Source: Symbiodinium natans (Eukaryota; Sar; Dinophyceae; Suessiales; Symbiodiniaceae). Taken from it: a DNA stretch of 64,000 nucleotides. Position numbers and translations under genes: made by a program. The DNA is taken from assembly GCA_905221605.1 (NCBI GenBank), contig CAJNDS010002146.1, positions 1,144,906-1,208,905 of the forward strand. Reading direction: 5' to 3'. Below the pieces are notes generated by a model. That model worked only from the letters and a program-made list of their open reading frames with translations. It did not search any database and had not been told where the DNA came from. Positions 47,400 to 59,179 of this stretch are shown piece after piece (within the stretch, counting starts at the first letter, position 1; each line of letters begins with the position of its first letter).

Positions 47400-49564
47400 C
47401 TAGTATGGCTTCTTGTCGGGTCCTGGCGGGGGGGGGGCCTGAACGTCAACTTCTGACATGGTTTGAGACGCCTCACGGCCGTGCTGCCTCTTGGGCAGCT
47501 CGAAAGACAAGCTGCGTGGCTGCAAGTCTTCCGGCCGCTTCCTTGCTTTTTTCGAGGGCGGCGTCGCAGGAGGCGGTGTCACTGGATCGGCCCCCCCAAT
47601 CTCGTGGCTGCCAATCTCGTGGCTGTGGCATGGAAAGAGAACCCCGAACCTGAATGCTTGCTGGCCGAGACAAGTCGAGGAGACCACCTCGGCCTCTTGT
47701 TCACTCCAATTGCGGCCTATGTAAAGATCGCACATAGAGTCGCAAGGAGGCAAGGACGAAACGTCAATGGAGATCTTGTGACCCGTCCAGCGCTGACTGA
47801 TCTCGATGCGCCCCCCTTTCTGGACTTCCCCGCCCAAGCAGTAGATGCCCTGCGTGTGCCAATCGGGCGGAAGGGTCAGATTGAGGCCTCGGCCTCTCTT
47901 TCGGCACCGTTGCCGAAGATACTCCACGACAGTGGTCATGGTCCGACAGCAGCCTACAAGCTGGAAACCAGGCCCGACACCTGTCAAGTACTCGACAATC
48001 TGGGCCAAGCCTTGTCTGGATCCTGCGGATGGATATTTGACCGCCAACCGCCTCAGCCTGGATGGAGTAAAACTGGGCTCCAACGCGGGTAGCACCTTCC
48101 TTAGAAAAGACGCAGGGAAGGCATCACAAGCTCACCGAGCACTCACAGGAAGCGCTCTCCAACAGCCGCACATCCAACATCCGCACGTGCTAGCAAGACT
48201 CGTCTGCCACGTGTTCACTCGAACATCTCCGAGGCTCCTCACGTTACCTGGTATTGCGTCGTGGCCAACGACAACCTCCCAAATGGCTTCAACGAGCGTC
48301 GGGTCCTTTTCCATGAGTTCGCAGATCCGCCGCTTTCTCTCGTCATGCCGAGATGCCATGAGTTTGTCTGGCGCGTGCGTCTTCAATCTGCTTCAAACCG
48401 CGGGATTTTGCGGACATCCTAGCCCTGCTTATCCAGATGAATTCAAGCCAACATCCACCTTCCCAACATAACCTCATGATTCGTCTCGATCCGTTTCGAC
48501 AGCTACACCTTCCCAGCGCAGACTACAGAGCATGGACCTTGGGCAAGGATGCGCAAAGAAAGGTGAGGAAACTTCGTCTTGCATCTTGTCATGTGCACAT
48601 GTTGCAAAAAACTACCCTGCCATCTTTGCCGCGCACACTTCCGGGCCACCCAGGCCGCCGAGTCTGCAGCATCATGTTACGCCACAGAAGATGACACAAC
48701 CGCTTGGTTGGTCTCAGGCCCCGCCCACATCATCGTGTGGCTTTGTTCTTGTACCACGCCAGCTCTCGACGACTTTCTTGCAGCTGTCCTGCATCATGAA
48801 TTCCCTGGCCAGAGACTGTCCGTCCCGGCCAGAGACTATCTGAACATGTGTCGTTCAAACATGCGTTAGGATGTGGGAAACATGCTAGGCAGCACGCATC
48901 CTTCTAGCATCGTGATGTGCTCCGCGCGTCGATCCAGCTCTTGCTTGGTGTAGTAGTACTCTTGCCGCAAACTGCGAAACTTCTGGAGGAGCTCGGCATT
49001 CAGGTCGTCCGTGCCAGGGTCTTGTGAAGGAACGGATGCCGCTACAGCCTGGGGCTGCGCTGCCGACACCGCAACGTCTGAGGGCTCTTGCTTGACAACG
49101 GGCGCCTGTGCAAGCAGAACTGATGTGCAGGAGCAACGCAACGCATGTGTGTTTTCTAACATCGGAGCCTTCTCCTTCTTGGGATCCTTCGCGAATGGGA
49201 GGACGATGTATGCACCTCTAGCCGGGCGTGGGATGGTCTTGGATCCTCGGACGACCCTACGCTAGGCCCCGCCTGCAGGCAATCGCGGTCGTGAACTAGG
49301 CTTCCGCGCCTTTTCGTACTGGCGCTGTTTCTTGCGTCGGTGGTCCTTCTTGGCCTGTTCTAGCTTCTTTTTGCTGAGACCCTTGCGCTTGGCGCCCGAC
49401 AGCTTCGTGGCCGGCTTGTCCTTCCTGGTCCTCTTGCTGCTGCCCACGCGGGCTTGCTTGTTGTGAGTGGCGATCGTGCGCTGCGCTGGCGCTCTCGCCA
49501 TAACTAGGGGCTCAAACCAGGAAGAGTATGGACTGTGATACTCTGGAGCCACATCTTGAGCCAA
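47400..49564 (-). CDS. Multi-exon gene, unknown protein with basic and coiled-coil parts
   Basis: Coding-looking segments on the minus strand, 5' to 3'. First, 49,564-49,265: MAQDVAPEYHSPYSSWFEPL, then a very Lys/Arg-rich KRKGLSKKKLEQAKKDHRRK tract with nuclear-localisation character. Second, 49,261-48,866: RGSKTIPRPARGAYIVLPFA, APVVKQEPSDVAV (VKQE fits a sumoylation consensus) and a LLQKFRSLRQEYYYTKQELD coiled coil. Third, about 48,386-48,250: KLMASRHDERKRRICELMEK then DPTLVEAIWEVVVGHDAIP, ending at a CAG|GTAACG donor. Fourth, 48,060-47,400: LRRLAVKYPSAGSRQGLAQI through a Pro-rich tail. The first two segments share one frame with a TAG at 49,262-49,264 between them, so this may be two genes, a tiny intron or a broken copy. 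No family is recognised. Confidence 0.45.
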
Positions 49565-49734
49565 AGACGATCACGCGATCACACTTCCATGTCCACGACA
49601 AGGGGTGCGCCAAACTTGAAATGAGACAACAGTTGCATCAGTTGTGTGAACACGACAAAGCTCCAGAATAAGTGTTGCAGAAGACTCGGCGCCGCCTTTC
49701 CTAGCCTTGCCCGAGCCTTGGCCGGGAAATTCTG

Positions 49735-52700
49735 CCGGGTGCCCGCCGCCCAGCTGCCGGGCACCCGCCGCCCAGCTGGCAGGTGTCCGGCTTAAACACT
49801 TAAGTTCTGATCGAAGCTACGTGTTCCGAAAGTGTTTCTTGGTTTTGCGGCATTCACATTCCTAGAAGCGCTTTTTTGGTTCTACAGAGCTTCTACTTCT
49901 TAAGGTTCTAGGGCATTCTCAGGGCTCCAATCAGGTTGAGATCTGAAATCCGCAACCTTGGCTTTCCGAGATAGCCGGGTGCCCGCCGTCCAGCTGCCGG
50001 GTGCCCAGCTTCATTATTGAAATTCAGAAGCTAGACGTTCCCAAACGTGTTTCTTTGTTTTGCACAGAATTCCTAGAAGAGCTTCTACTAGGTTTTGCAG
50101 AGAGGTCACGCCCAGCTGCCGGGCGCCCGCCGCCCAGCTGCCGGGTACCCGCCGCCCAGCTGGCAGGTGTCCCAGCTGGCAGGTGTCCGCTTAAACACTT
50201 CAAGTCCTGATCGAAGCTACGTGTTCCTAAACTGTTTCTTGGTTTCGCGGCATTCACATTCCTAGAAGCGCTTTTTTGGTTCTACAGAGCTTCTACTTCT
50301 TAAGGTTCTTGGGCATTCTCAGGGCTCCAATCAGGTTGAGATCTGAAATCCGCAACCTTGGCTTTCCGAGGCTGCCGGGTACCCGCCGTCCAGCTGCCGG
50401 GTGCCCAGCTTCATTATTGAAATTCAGAAGCTAGACGTTCCCAAAAGTGTTTCTTTGTTTTGCACAGAATTCCTAGAAGAGCTTCTAGGTCTTGCAGAGA
50501 GGTCACGCCCAGCTGCCGGGCGCCCGCCGCCCAGCTGCCGGGTACCCGCCGCCCAGCTGGCAGGTGTCCGCTTAAACACTTTAAGTTCTGATCAAAGCTA
50601 CCTTGCAATTCTTCGGCATTGCGATGGCTCCAAACAAGTTGAAACCGGGAATCCGCAACCTCAAATTCCCGAATGGGCTACCTGAGGCATTCCGTGGCTT
50701 TGAGTGCCCAGCTTCATTACTTCAGATGCTGAGCTACACATTCCTAGAAGCGCTTTTTTGGTTCTACAGAGCTTCTACTTCTTAAGGTTCTTGCACATTC
50801 TCAGGGCTCCAATCAGGTTGAGATCTGAAATCCGCAACCTTGGCTTTCCCAGATAGCCGGGTGCCCGCCGTCCAGCTGCCGGGTGCCCAGCTTCATTATT
50901 GAAATTCAGAAGCTAGACGTTCCCAAAAGTGTTTCTTTGTTTTGCACAGAATTCCTAGAAGAGCTTCTAGGTTTTGCAGAGAGGTCACGCCCAGCTGCCG
51001 GGCGCCCGCTGCCCAGCTGCCGGGTACCCGCCGCCCAGCTGGCAGGTGTCCCAGCTGGCAGGTGTCCGCTTAAACACTTCAAGTTCTGATCGAAGCTACG
51101 TGTTCCTAAACTGTTTCTTGGTTTCGCGGCATTCACATTCCTAGAAGCGCTTTTTTGGTTCTACAGAGCTTCTACTTCTTAAGGTTCTTGGGCATTCTCA
51201 GGGCTCCAATCAGGTTGAGATCTGAAATCCGCAACCTTGGCTTTCCGAGGCTGCCGGGTACCCGCCGTCCACCGGGTGCCCAGCTTCATTATTGAAATTC
51301 AGAAGCTAGACGTTCCCAAACGTGTTTCTTTGTTTTGCACAGAATTCCTAGAAGAGCTTCTACTAGGTTTTGCAGAGAGGTCACGCCCAGCTGCCGGGCG
51401 CCCGCCGCCCAGCTGCCGGGTACCCGCCGCCCAGCTGGCAGGTGTCCCAGCTGGCAGGTGTCCGCTTAAACACTTCAAGTTCTGATCGAAGCTACGTGTT
51501 CCTAAACTGTTTCTTGGTTTCGCGGCATTCACATTCCTAGAAGCGCTTTTTTGGTTCTACAGAGCTTCTACTTCTTAAGGTTCTTGGGCATTCTCAGGGC
51601 TCCAATCAGGTTGAGATCTGAAATCCGCAACCTTGGCTTTCCGAGGCTGCCGGGTACCCGCCGTCCAGCTGCCGGGTGCCCAGCTTCATTATTGAAATTC
51701 AGAAGCTAGACGTTCCCAAAAGTGTTTCTTTGTTTTGCACAGAATTCCTAGAAGAGCTTCTAGGTCTTGCAGAGAGGTCACGCCCAGCTGCCGGGCGCCC
51801 GCCGCCCAGCTGCCGGGCACCCGCCGCCCAGCAGTTCTGATCGAAGCTATGTGTGCCTAAAGCGTTTCTTGGTTTTGCGGCATTCCTTCTACAATTCTTC
51901 GGCATTGCGATGGCTCCAAACAAGTTGAAACCGGGAATCCGCAACCTCAAATTCCCGAATGGGCTACCTGAGGCATTCCGTGGCTTTGAGTGCCCAGCTT
52001 CATTACTTCAGATGCTGAGCTACACATTCCTAGAAGCGCTTTTTTGGTTCTACAGAGCTTCTACTTCTTAAGGTTCTTGCACATTCTCAGGGCTCCAATC
52101 AGGTTGAGATCTGAAATCCGCAACCTTGGCTTTCCCAGATAGCCGGGTGCCCGCCGTCCAGCTGCCGGGTGCCCAGCTTCATTATTGAAATTCAGAAGCT
52201 AGACGTTCCCAAAAGTGTTTCTTTGTTTTGCACAGAATTCCTAGAAGAGCTTCTAGGTTTTGCAGAGAGGTCACGCCCAGCTGCCGGGCGCCCGCTGCCC
52301 AGCTGCCGGGTACCCGCCGCCCAGCTGGCAGGTGTCCCAGCTGGCAGGTGTCCGCTTAAACACTTCAAGTTCTGATCGAAGCTACGTGTTCCTAAACTGT
52401 TTCTTGGTTTCGCGGCATTCACATTCCTAGAAGCGCTTTTTTGGTTCTACAGAGCTTCTACTTCTTAAGGTTCTTGGGCATTCTCAGGGCTCCAATCAGG
52501 TTGAGATCTGAAATCCGCAACCTTGGCTTTCCGAGGCTGCCGGGTACCCGCCGTCCAGCTGCCGGGTGCCCAGCTTCATTATTGAAATTCAGAAGCTAGA
52601 CGTTCCCAAAAGTGTTTCTTTGTTTTGCACAGAATTCCTAGAAGAGCTTCTAGGTTTTGCAGAGAGGTCACGCCCAGCTGCCGGGCGCCCGCCGCTCAGC

Positions 52701-54360
52701 TGCCGGGTACCCGCCGCCCAGCTGGCAGGTGTCCGCTTAAACACTTCAAGTTCTGATCGAAGCTATGTGTTCCTAAAGCGTTTCTTGGTTTTGCGGCATT
52801 CCTTCTACAATTCTTCGGCATTGCGATGGCTCCAAACAAGTTGAAACCGTGAATCCGCAACCTCAAATTCCCGAATGGGCTACCTGAGGCATTCCGTGGC
52901 CTTGAGTGCCCAGCTTCATTACTTCAGATGCTGAGCTACACATTCCTAGAAGCGCTTTTTTGGTTCTACAGAGCTTCTACTTCTTAAGGTTCTTGGGCAT
53001 TCTCAGGGCTCCAATCAGGTTGAGATCTGAAATCCGCAACCTTGGCTTTCCGAGGCTGCCGGGTACCCGCCGTCCAGCTGCCGGGTGCCCAGCTTCATTA
53101 TTGAAATTCAGAAGCTAGACGTTCCCAAAAGTGTTTCTTTGTTTTGCACAGAATTCCTAGAAGAGCTTCTAGGTCTTGCAGAGAGGTCACGCCCAGCTGC
53201 CGGGCGCCCGCCGCCCAGCTGCCGGGTACCCGCCGCCCAGCTGGCAGGTGTCCGCTTAAACACTTTAAGTTCTGATCAAAGCTACGTGTTCCTAAAGTGT
53301 TTCTTGGTTTTGCGGCATTCCTTCTGCAATTCTTCGGCATTGCGATGGCTCCAAACAAGTTGAAACCGGGAATCCGCAACCTCAAATTCCCGAATGGGCT
53401 ACCTGAGGCATTCCGTGGCTTTGAGTGCCCAGCTTCATTACTTCAGATGCTGAGCTACACATTCCTAGAAGCGCTTTTTTGGTTCTACAGAGCTTCTACT
53501 TCTTAAGGTTCTTGGGCATTCTCAGGGCTCCAATCAGGTTGAGATCTGAAATCCGCAACCTTGGCTTTCCGAGGCTGCCGGGTACCCGCCGTCCAGCTGC
53601 CGGGTGCCCAGCTTCATTATTGAAATTCAGAAGCTAGACGTTCCCAAAAGTGTTTCTTTGTTTTGCACAGAATTCCTAGAAGAGCTTCTAGGTCTTGCAG
53701 AGAGGTCACGCCCAGCTGCCGGGCGCCCGCCGCCCAGCTGCCGGGTACCCGCCGCCCAGCTGGCAGGTGTCCGCTTAAACACTTTAAGTTCTGATCAAAG
53801 CTACGTGTTCCTAAAGTGTTTCTTGGTTTTGCGGCATTCCTTCTGCAATTCTTCGGCCTTGCGATGGCTCCAAACAAGTTGAAACCGGGAATCCGCAACC
53901 TCAAATTCCCGAATGGGCTACCTGAGGCATTCCGTGGCTTTGAGTGCCCAGCTTCATTACTTCAGATGCTGAGCTACACATTCCTAGAAGCGCTTTTTTG
54001 GTTCTACAGAGCTTCTACTTCTTAAGGTTCTTGGGCATTCTCAGGGCTCCAATCAGGTTGAGATCTGAAATCCGCAACCTTGGCTTTCCGAGGCTGCCGG
54101 GTACCCGCTGTCCAGCTGCCGGGCGCCCAGCTTCATTATTGAAAATCAGAAGCTAGACATTCCCAAACGTGTTTCTTTGTTTTGCACACACTTCCTAGAA
54201 GAGCTTCTAGGTTTTGCAGAGAGATCCTTCCCAAATTCGGCACCTCACACATTGTGGCTGCCTGATGCCCGCCTCAGCCGCCGGGTGCCCGCCGTCCAGC
54301 TGCCGGGCACCCGCCGCCCAGATGACGGGTACCCACCGCCCACCTCAAGTTCTGATCGAA
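49735..54360. repeat. Higher-order satellite: about 170-bp monomers in a 519-bp trimer
   Basis: Unit starts, marked by GTGCCCAGCTTCATTATTG, are at 50,001, 50,401, 50,883, 51,276, 51,676, 52,169, 52,566, 53,085, 53,604 and 54,123. Spacings are 400, 482, 393, 400, 493, 397, 519, 519 and 519 bp. In the 519-bp form I see three diverged monomers: A (53,604-53,772), B (53,773-53,943) and C (53,944-54,122). They share CAGCTTCATTA, TTCCTA.AAG.G.TT and ATTCTTCGGCATT-like boxes. The 393-400-bp forms fuse the start of B to the end of C. GC-rich GCCCGCCGCCCAGCTGCCGG linkers join monomers. Small frames on both strands are shadows of the repeat. Confidence 0.93.
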
Positions 54361-54613
54361 GCTATGCGTTCCTACAAGTGTTCCTTGGTTTTACGGCATT
54401 CCTTCTATACACTTCTTCGGCATTGTTAGTGCACCAAACAGGTTGAGACCTGGAATCCGCAACTTTCCTTCCCGAATCCGTCGCCCGAGGCGTTCCGTGG
54501 CTGCCGGGCGCCCACCGCTCAGCTCCTGGGCGCGCGCTCGGCTTCATTATCCGCCGACCCCCAGAACGGGGGCGGTGTCAGTGAAGACTCAGGGGCCTCG
54601 GGCCTCTGAAGTG
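54361..54613. repeat. Diverged edge of the satellite
   Basis: Monomer-like sequence (TTCCTTGGTTTTACGGCATT, CAAACAGGTTGAGACCTGGA) continues with increasing divergence to about 54,560, then gives way to a telomeric block. The decay toward the edge is typical of satellite arrays. Confidence 0.75.
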
Positions 54614-55010
54614 GGGTTTAGGGTTTAGGGTTTAGGGTTTGGGGTTTGGGGTTTAGGGTGCAGGGGTTAGCGGGGGTGTTTGCAAGAGCGTGGTCTTCTT
54701 CCGCTGTGACGGCTTCGCGTTGCTTGGGGGCCCAAAATCTGGTGATTCTCGGGTGAACGGCCCAACCGCATGAACTCCGGCAACCCTATGTAAACCCTAT
54801 GTAAACCCCAAACCCTGCAACCTTTCACCGTAAAACCTACAAGGACATTATGCCCAACCTGAATTTTCAATGCGAAAACCTTTCAAGGACTTAGGACAGG
54901 GAACCCACCCCATCAAATCCCTTCGTGCCCAGAGCTTGAGTTTGCAGATGCGCGAGCTTCTCATCTTAACCTTTGAATCAAACTGTCAGCCAACCGCCCA
55001 ACCCTCAACC
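54614..55010. other. TTTAGGG/TTTGGGG block and spacer
   Basis: A short telomeric block (54,614-54,660) and low-copy sequence without a convincing exon. Confidence 0.6.
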
Positions 55011-55365
55011 CTCAACCCTCAACCCTCAACCCTAAACCCTAAACCCTAAATCCTAAACCCTAAACCCTAAACCCTAAACCCTAAATCCTAAACCCTAAAC
55101 CCTACAGCCTACACCCGGTCATCAGCTATGGCGGCCCTCTGCGGCGCCTTCCACCGCCGGCCTCGAGCTTCGAATTCATTGGGTTTAGGGTTTATATATG
55201 GTTAGGGTTTAGGGTTTAGGGTTTAGGGTTTAGGGTTTAGGGTTTAGGGTTTAGGGTTTAGGGTTTAGGGTTTAGGGTTTAGGGGTTTCGGGTTTAGGGT
55301 TTTCGGGTTTAGGGTTTCGGGTTTCGGGTTTAGGAGTTAGGGTTTAGGGTTTCGGGTTTAGGGTG
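55011..55365. repeat. CCCTCAA/CCCTAAA then TTTAGGG blocks
   Basis: CCCTCAA units change to CCCTAAA (55,005-55,106). After about 80 bp of other sequence comes a TTTAGGG array with TTTCGGG variants (55,183-55,362). The two blocks are in opposite orientation. Confidence 0.9.
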
Positions 55366-55555
55366 AACCCCGCGCCCTAAAATCTCAACTCTAAACCCGA
55401 AGTCCCCAGCCCTGGGAGTTCGGAGTCTCGGGTTTTCGGAGTTAGGTTGGAACTGAACTTACCGGTTCTGGGGAAATAGAGAATTTCGGTGCCGTGCGTA
55501 GTCGCTCGAGTAGTGGTATAGGCGGATATAAGGTTGCGAATTCCCTCATGCCGCC
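55366..55555. other. Low-copy spacer
   Basis: Nothing recognised. Confidence 0.5.
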
Positions 55556-55700
55556 TAAGCCCTAAGCCCTAAGCCCTAAGCCCTAAGTCCTAAGCCCTAA
55601 GCCCTAAGCCCTAAGCCCTAAACCCTAAACCCTAACCCTAAACCCTAAACCCTAAACCCTAAACCCTAAACCCTAAACCCTAAACCCTAAACCCTAAACC
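55556..55700. repeat. CCCTAAG array changing to CCCTAAA
   Basis: About nine CCCTAAG heptamers are followed by about 11 CCCTAAA heptamers; another block-homogeneous point variant. Confidence 0.92.
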
Positions 55701-55827
55701 GCTCCAATGCTTAGGCATGCTTATGCGATTTGGTGTTCGGCTTTCAGTCGGCAGTTGCCCATAGGGATGTCGAGTGTTGGGGCTTGGGGGGGAACGTTGA
55801 GTTGTGGAGTAGTTGTGGTAACCCTAA

Positions 55828-55888
55828 ACCTTAAACCCCAAACCCCAAACCCCAAACCCTAAACCCTAAACCCTAAACCCTAAACCTT
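55828..55888. repeat. Short CCCCAAA/CCCTAAA block
   Basis: Three to four CCCCAAA units then about five CCCTAAA units. Confidence 0.85.
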
Positions 55889-56003
55889 CATGATCTATGT
55901 GCGAGGGTGCTTGGGTTTCGAGGTGCTTGGCCGATTGGGCTTCTTTGGCGCTTTAGAGGAGTAGGGACTCGGTCTCAGTCGTTACTACGACTGCTGATGT
56001 ATT

Positions 56004-56060
56004 ATTCTTCTTCTTATTCTTCCTATTCTTCTTTTTCTTCTTCTTCTTCTTATTTTCGTT
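56004..56060. repeat. TTC-rich pyrimidine tract
   Basis: CTTCTTCTTATTCTTCCTAT type trinucleotide sequence, about 57 bp. Confidence 0.8.
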
Positions 56061-56256
56061 TTAATTCCCCGCCGCGCTCCTACTCTTTACCTTGAAATCG
56101 AGTGTTGAGGGCTCCAGCGCACCTCTAAACCCATGCCCAAGCCTGCTCAGCCTCATCTTTAGCCACCCCCCCTCCCCCCCCACCCCCCACCTCCCCAACC
56201 CCCCCAAAACCCATCAAAACGGGGGAGGGGGGAGGCTCCTACACTGTTTCCGGCAG
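56061..56256. other. Low-copy spacer with C-rich run
   Basis: C-rich CCCCCCTCCCCCCCCACCCC tract at 56,165-56,200; no gene. Confidence 0.55.
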
Positions 56257-56650
56257 AGAGGTTTAGGGTTTAGGGTTTAGGGTTTAGGGTTTAGGGTTTA
56301 GGGTTTAGGGTTTAGGGTGCTTGTGCCCTTTCCTTGATAGAGAGTGATGCCCAGAAGGTGTTAGGCGGAATCGGAGTTCCGACTTGAGGGCACAAAGCCC
56401 GAATTCCCCTAAACCCTAAACCCTAAACCGTAAACCGTAAACCCTAAACCCTAAACCGTAAACCCTAAACCCTAAACTTTAAACCCCTAAGCCCTGCTTG
56501 ACTGACATTGCCCGGTATTTACACCCGCCCTACACCCCAAACCCTAAACCCTAAACCCCAAACCCTAAACCCCAAACCCCAAACCCCAAACCCTAAACCC
56601 CAAACCCCAAGCCCTAAACCCCACTGAATGAACCCTAAGCCCTGTAGCAA
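56257..56650. repeat. Telomeric blocks in both orientations
   Basis: TTTAGGG at 56,260-56,320; CCCTAAA with CCGTAAA variants at 56,408-56,485; CCCCAAA/CCCTAAA mixture at 56,530-56,625. Confidence 0.9.
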
Positions 56651-58127
56651 AAACCCCAAAGTATGGAGCACTGGAACCAAGGAATGACCTTGCTCACGAA
56701 CCCCCTTCCCTGCCCCCGCCCCCCAGCTTCAATAGATGCCCGAAACCCAACAACCCTCATAAGAACCCTGCAGGTGAAGAGGGTGCCTGGCTTTCACCGA
56801 TCTTTGCAGCTTCGCACAAACGATGTGAATCCAGGCCCTAAACCCTAAACCCTAAACCCTAAACCCTAAACCCTAGGATCTTAAGCGAGTCATTTCGAGA
56901 GTTCAGAGTTGAGGGCTTCGGGCTCAAACGACCGCCTGTACATTCAGTCATGGAATCTTCAAGGCTTAAGCTTCAAGCCCTACATGCCCAACCCTGAACC
57001 TAAAGGGTTTAGGGTTTAGGGTTAGGGTTTAGGGTTTAGGGTTTTGGGTTAAACCCTGTATCAACCTCAGGTAGGCCCAAGCAACTGCCCTGCACCTCTC
57101 CTCGGGCGGCACATAGCTGGTACTTGGTGCAAGGCTTCGACTCGGATTTACTTCCTGAATCAGGGTTTACGGGTGTAGGGGAGAATACGCAGGGTACCCC
57201 GTTTTGTTTCTTTCTGTAACTCGTGCAAGCACCAAGCTTGGCGAGCCCGCCATATGGACCTCGGCTACCCTAAGTTACTAGACTAAGCCCCCTAAAGCCC
57301 CTAAGCTTGAGACCCGCAAACAGGGTTTAGGGTTTAGGGTTTAGGGCTCCTAAAACCCCTCAAGCCCCTAAAACCCCTAAAGCCCAAAGCCCAAAAAAAA
57401 CCTAAGGCCTCGAAGAAACAACAAAGACGCAAAAGCCCCAAACCCCAGCCCTATATACCCTGAACCCTAATCCCTACAATCCCTAACCCTAAACCCTAAA
57501 CCCCGGCCGTAGCCACCCTTTTCTCGGGTGCCTGGACCCACAATAAATGGAGCCATTGGAGAATGGTCGAATAGAGAGCCCCTAGGGCTCGCCTTGCCAC
57601 TAGGCCACCAGAGTGGCGCCCATAGTTACACAGGATCCTCACCAAGGACCATCCCCCTGCCCCCGCCCCGCCTGGCGCATCCTAGCCCCCCCCCTTGCCC
57701 CGCTGCCCCCCCCTTGGCCCCTCCCCGATCCTGAGCCCAGCAGCAGGGGGGCATCCCCCCTCCCGCTCTCGCTTTCCGCGAGGCAGGCGTTGTCCGAGGA
57801 TGCAGACATAGGCACATCCGGGATCCACCGCTTCGAAGTGTCTTAGGGTTTAGGTTTCAGGGTTCAGGCCCCTCCTGACCCGCTCTGGCCCCCGCCCCGA
57901 CTTGATGGTGGGAATTGAGGGCGACAGCCCTAAACCCTAAAAGGTAATGGTTTGGGTGGTGGCCTGTGAAAGCTCACAGCGGGTGGGGGAAAAAGAACCA
58001 GCACCAATGGAATTGTTGTATGACATTGAAAACAGATGCCTTCGCGTGACATGCTGCCCCCCCACACCGCCTGGGTGTGTAGGGGCGCCATTTACACATG
58101 GTACTTACTGCCGCTGCGTGGCGAGAC
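56651..58127. other. Spacer with small telomeric blocks
   Basis: CCCTAAA at 56,837-56,875; TTTAGGG at 57,005-57,050 and 57,323-57,350; CCCTAAA traces at 57,483-57,505. A C-rich tract is at 57,650-57,725. The frames at 57,528-57,846 are proline-rich and compositional. No gene is supported. Confidence 0.55.
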
Positions 58128-58192
58128 GCCCTAAACCCTAAACCCTAAACCCTGAACCCTAAACCCTAAACCCTCAACCCTAAACCCTAACC
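58128..58192. repeat. CCCTAAA block
   Basis: About eight units with CCCTGAA and CCCTCAA variants. Confidence 0.88.
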
Positions 58193-58305
58193 GCTCAATA
58201 AGGACCCTGGCTAGCCATGAACCCACAGTGGAGGTTCCCCAAGCAGACCCTGGCAACCCCACATCCCCAACTCGAGCTGCGGCTTGAAAGTTGAGGGCTT
58301 GAAGA

Positions 58306-58540
58306 TTAGGGTTTAGGGTTTAGGGTTTAGGGTTGAGGGTTTAGGGTTGAGGGTTGAGGGTTGAGGGTTTAGGGTTTAGGTTTATATAGGGTTTGGGGTT
58401 TCGGGTTTAGGGGTAAGGGCTTGGAGTTTAGGGCTTCGGGTTAAGGGCCTTGGAGTTTAGGGTTTTGGGTTTATACAGGGTTTGAGGTTCAGGGTGTTTA
58501 GGGTTTAGGGCGAGGGTTTAGGGTTTAGGGTTTGGGGTGT
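58306..58540. repeat. TTTAGGG/TTGAGGG degenerate array
   Basis: TTTAGGG with several TTGAGGG units, then degenerate TTTGGGG and TTTCGGG sequence. Confidence 0.85.
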
Positions 58541-58903
58541 AAGCCCGGCAGGCCCTTAAAACCCAAACTGAGCGCCCCTGCTGTCTTTGGCTGTGTCCGG
58601 CACAGCGCGGGATGCCCAAGCGAAGGGACGGAGAACATAAAAATCAGCCAGTCTGATGGGAGACAGGCGGTTTAGGGTTTAGGGTTTAGGGTTTAGGGTT
58701 TAGGGTTCTACCCGCAGAAGGACATCTACCTCAGGCCCATGGAGTGAACTATTGGGGAAAGTGTAGGGATTAAACCCGTAAAACCCTAAACCCTAAACCC
58801 TAAAGCCTGAATCCGAAACCCGAATCCTAACGACCCTAAACCTTCAACACTGAATCCTCAACCCTGAACCGGAAGACACGGCTCAGGAGTCAGGGCCCAC
58901 CCT
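58541..58903. other. Low-copy spacer
   Basis: A TTTAGGG block at 58,671-58,706 and CCCTAAA units at 58,780-58,805; otherwise low-copy. Confidence 0.55.
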
Positions 58904-59072
58904 AAACCCTAAACCCTAAACCCTAAACCCTAAACCCTAAACCCTAAACCCTAAACCCTAAACCCTAAACCCTAAACCCTAAACCCTAAACCCTATACCC
59001 AAACCCTAACAAAAAACCCTAAACCCCAAACCCTAACCCTAAACCCCAAACCCTAAACCCCACACCCTAACC
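58904..59072. repeat. CCCTAAA block
   Basis: About 13 near-perfect CCCTAAA units (to 58,995), then CCCCAAA/CCCTAAA mixtures up to the edge of the inverted minisatellite. Confidence 0.92.
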
Positions 59073-59179
59073 AGCGGATTCATCTTCGGTGTGGGGTTGT
59101 TGGATTTTACACTCAACTCTTCTCCTCACCCGGACCTCTTCTCCTCGCCCATCTGTAGTGCCCAGACAGTCCCTGAATT

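Noticed and set aside
49735-54560. Family of small 60-95 residue proteins repeated along the satellite
   Set aside because: They recur with the satellite period on both strands and change with unit deletions; they are repeat shadows.
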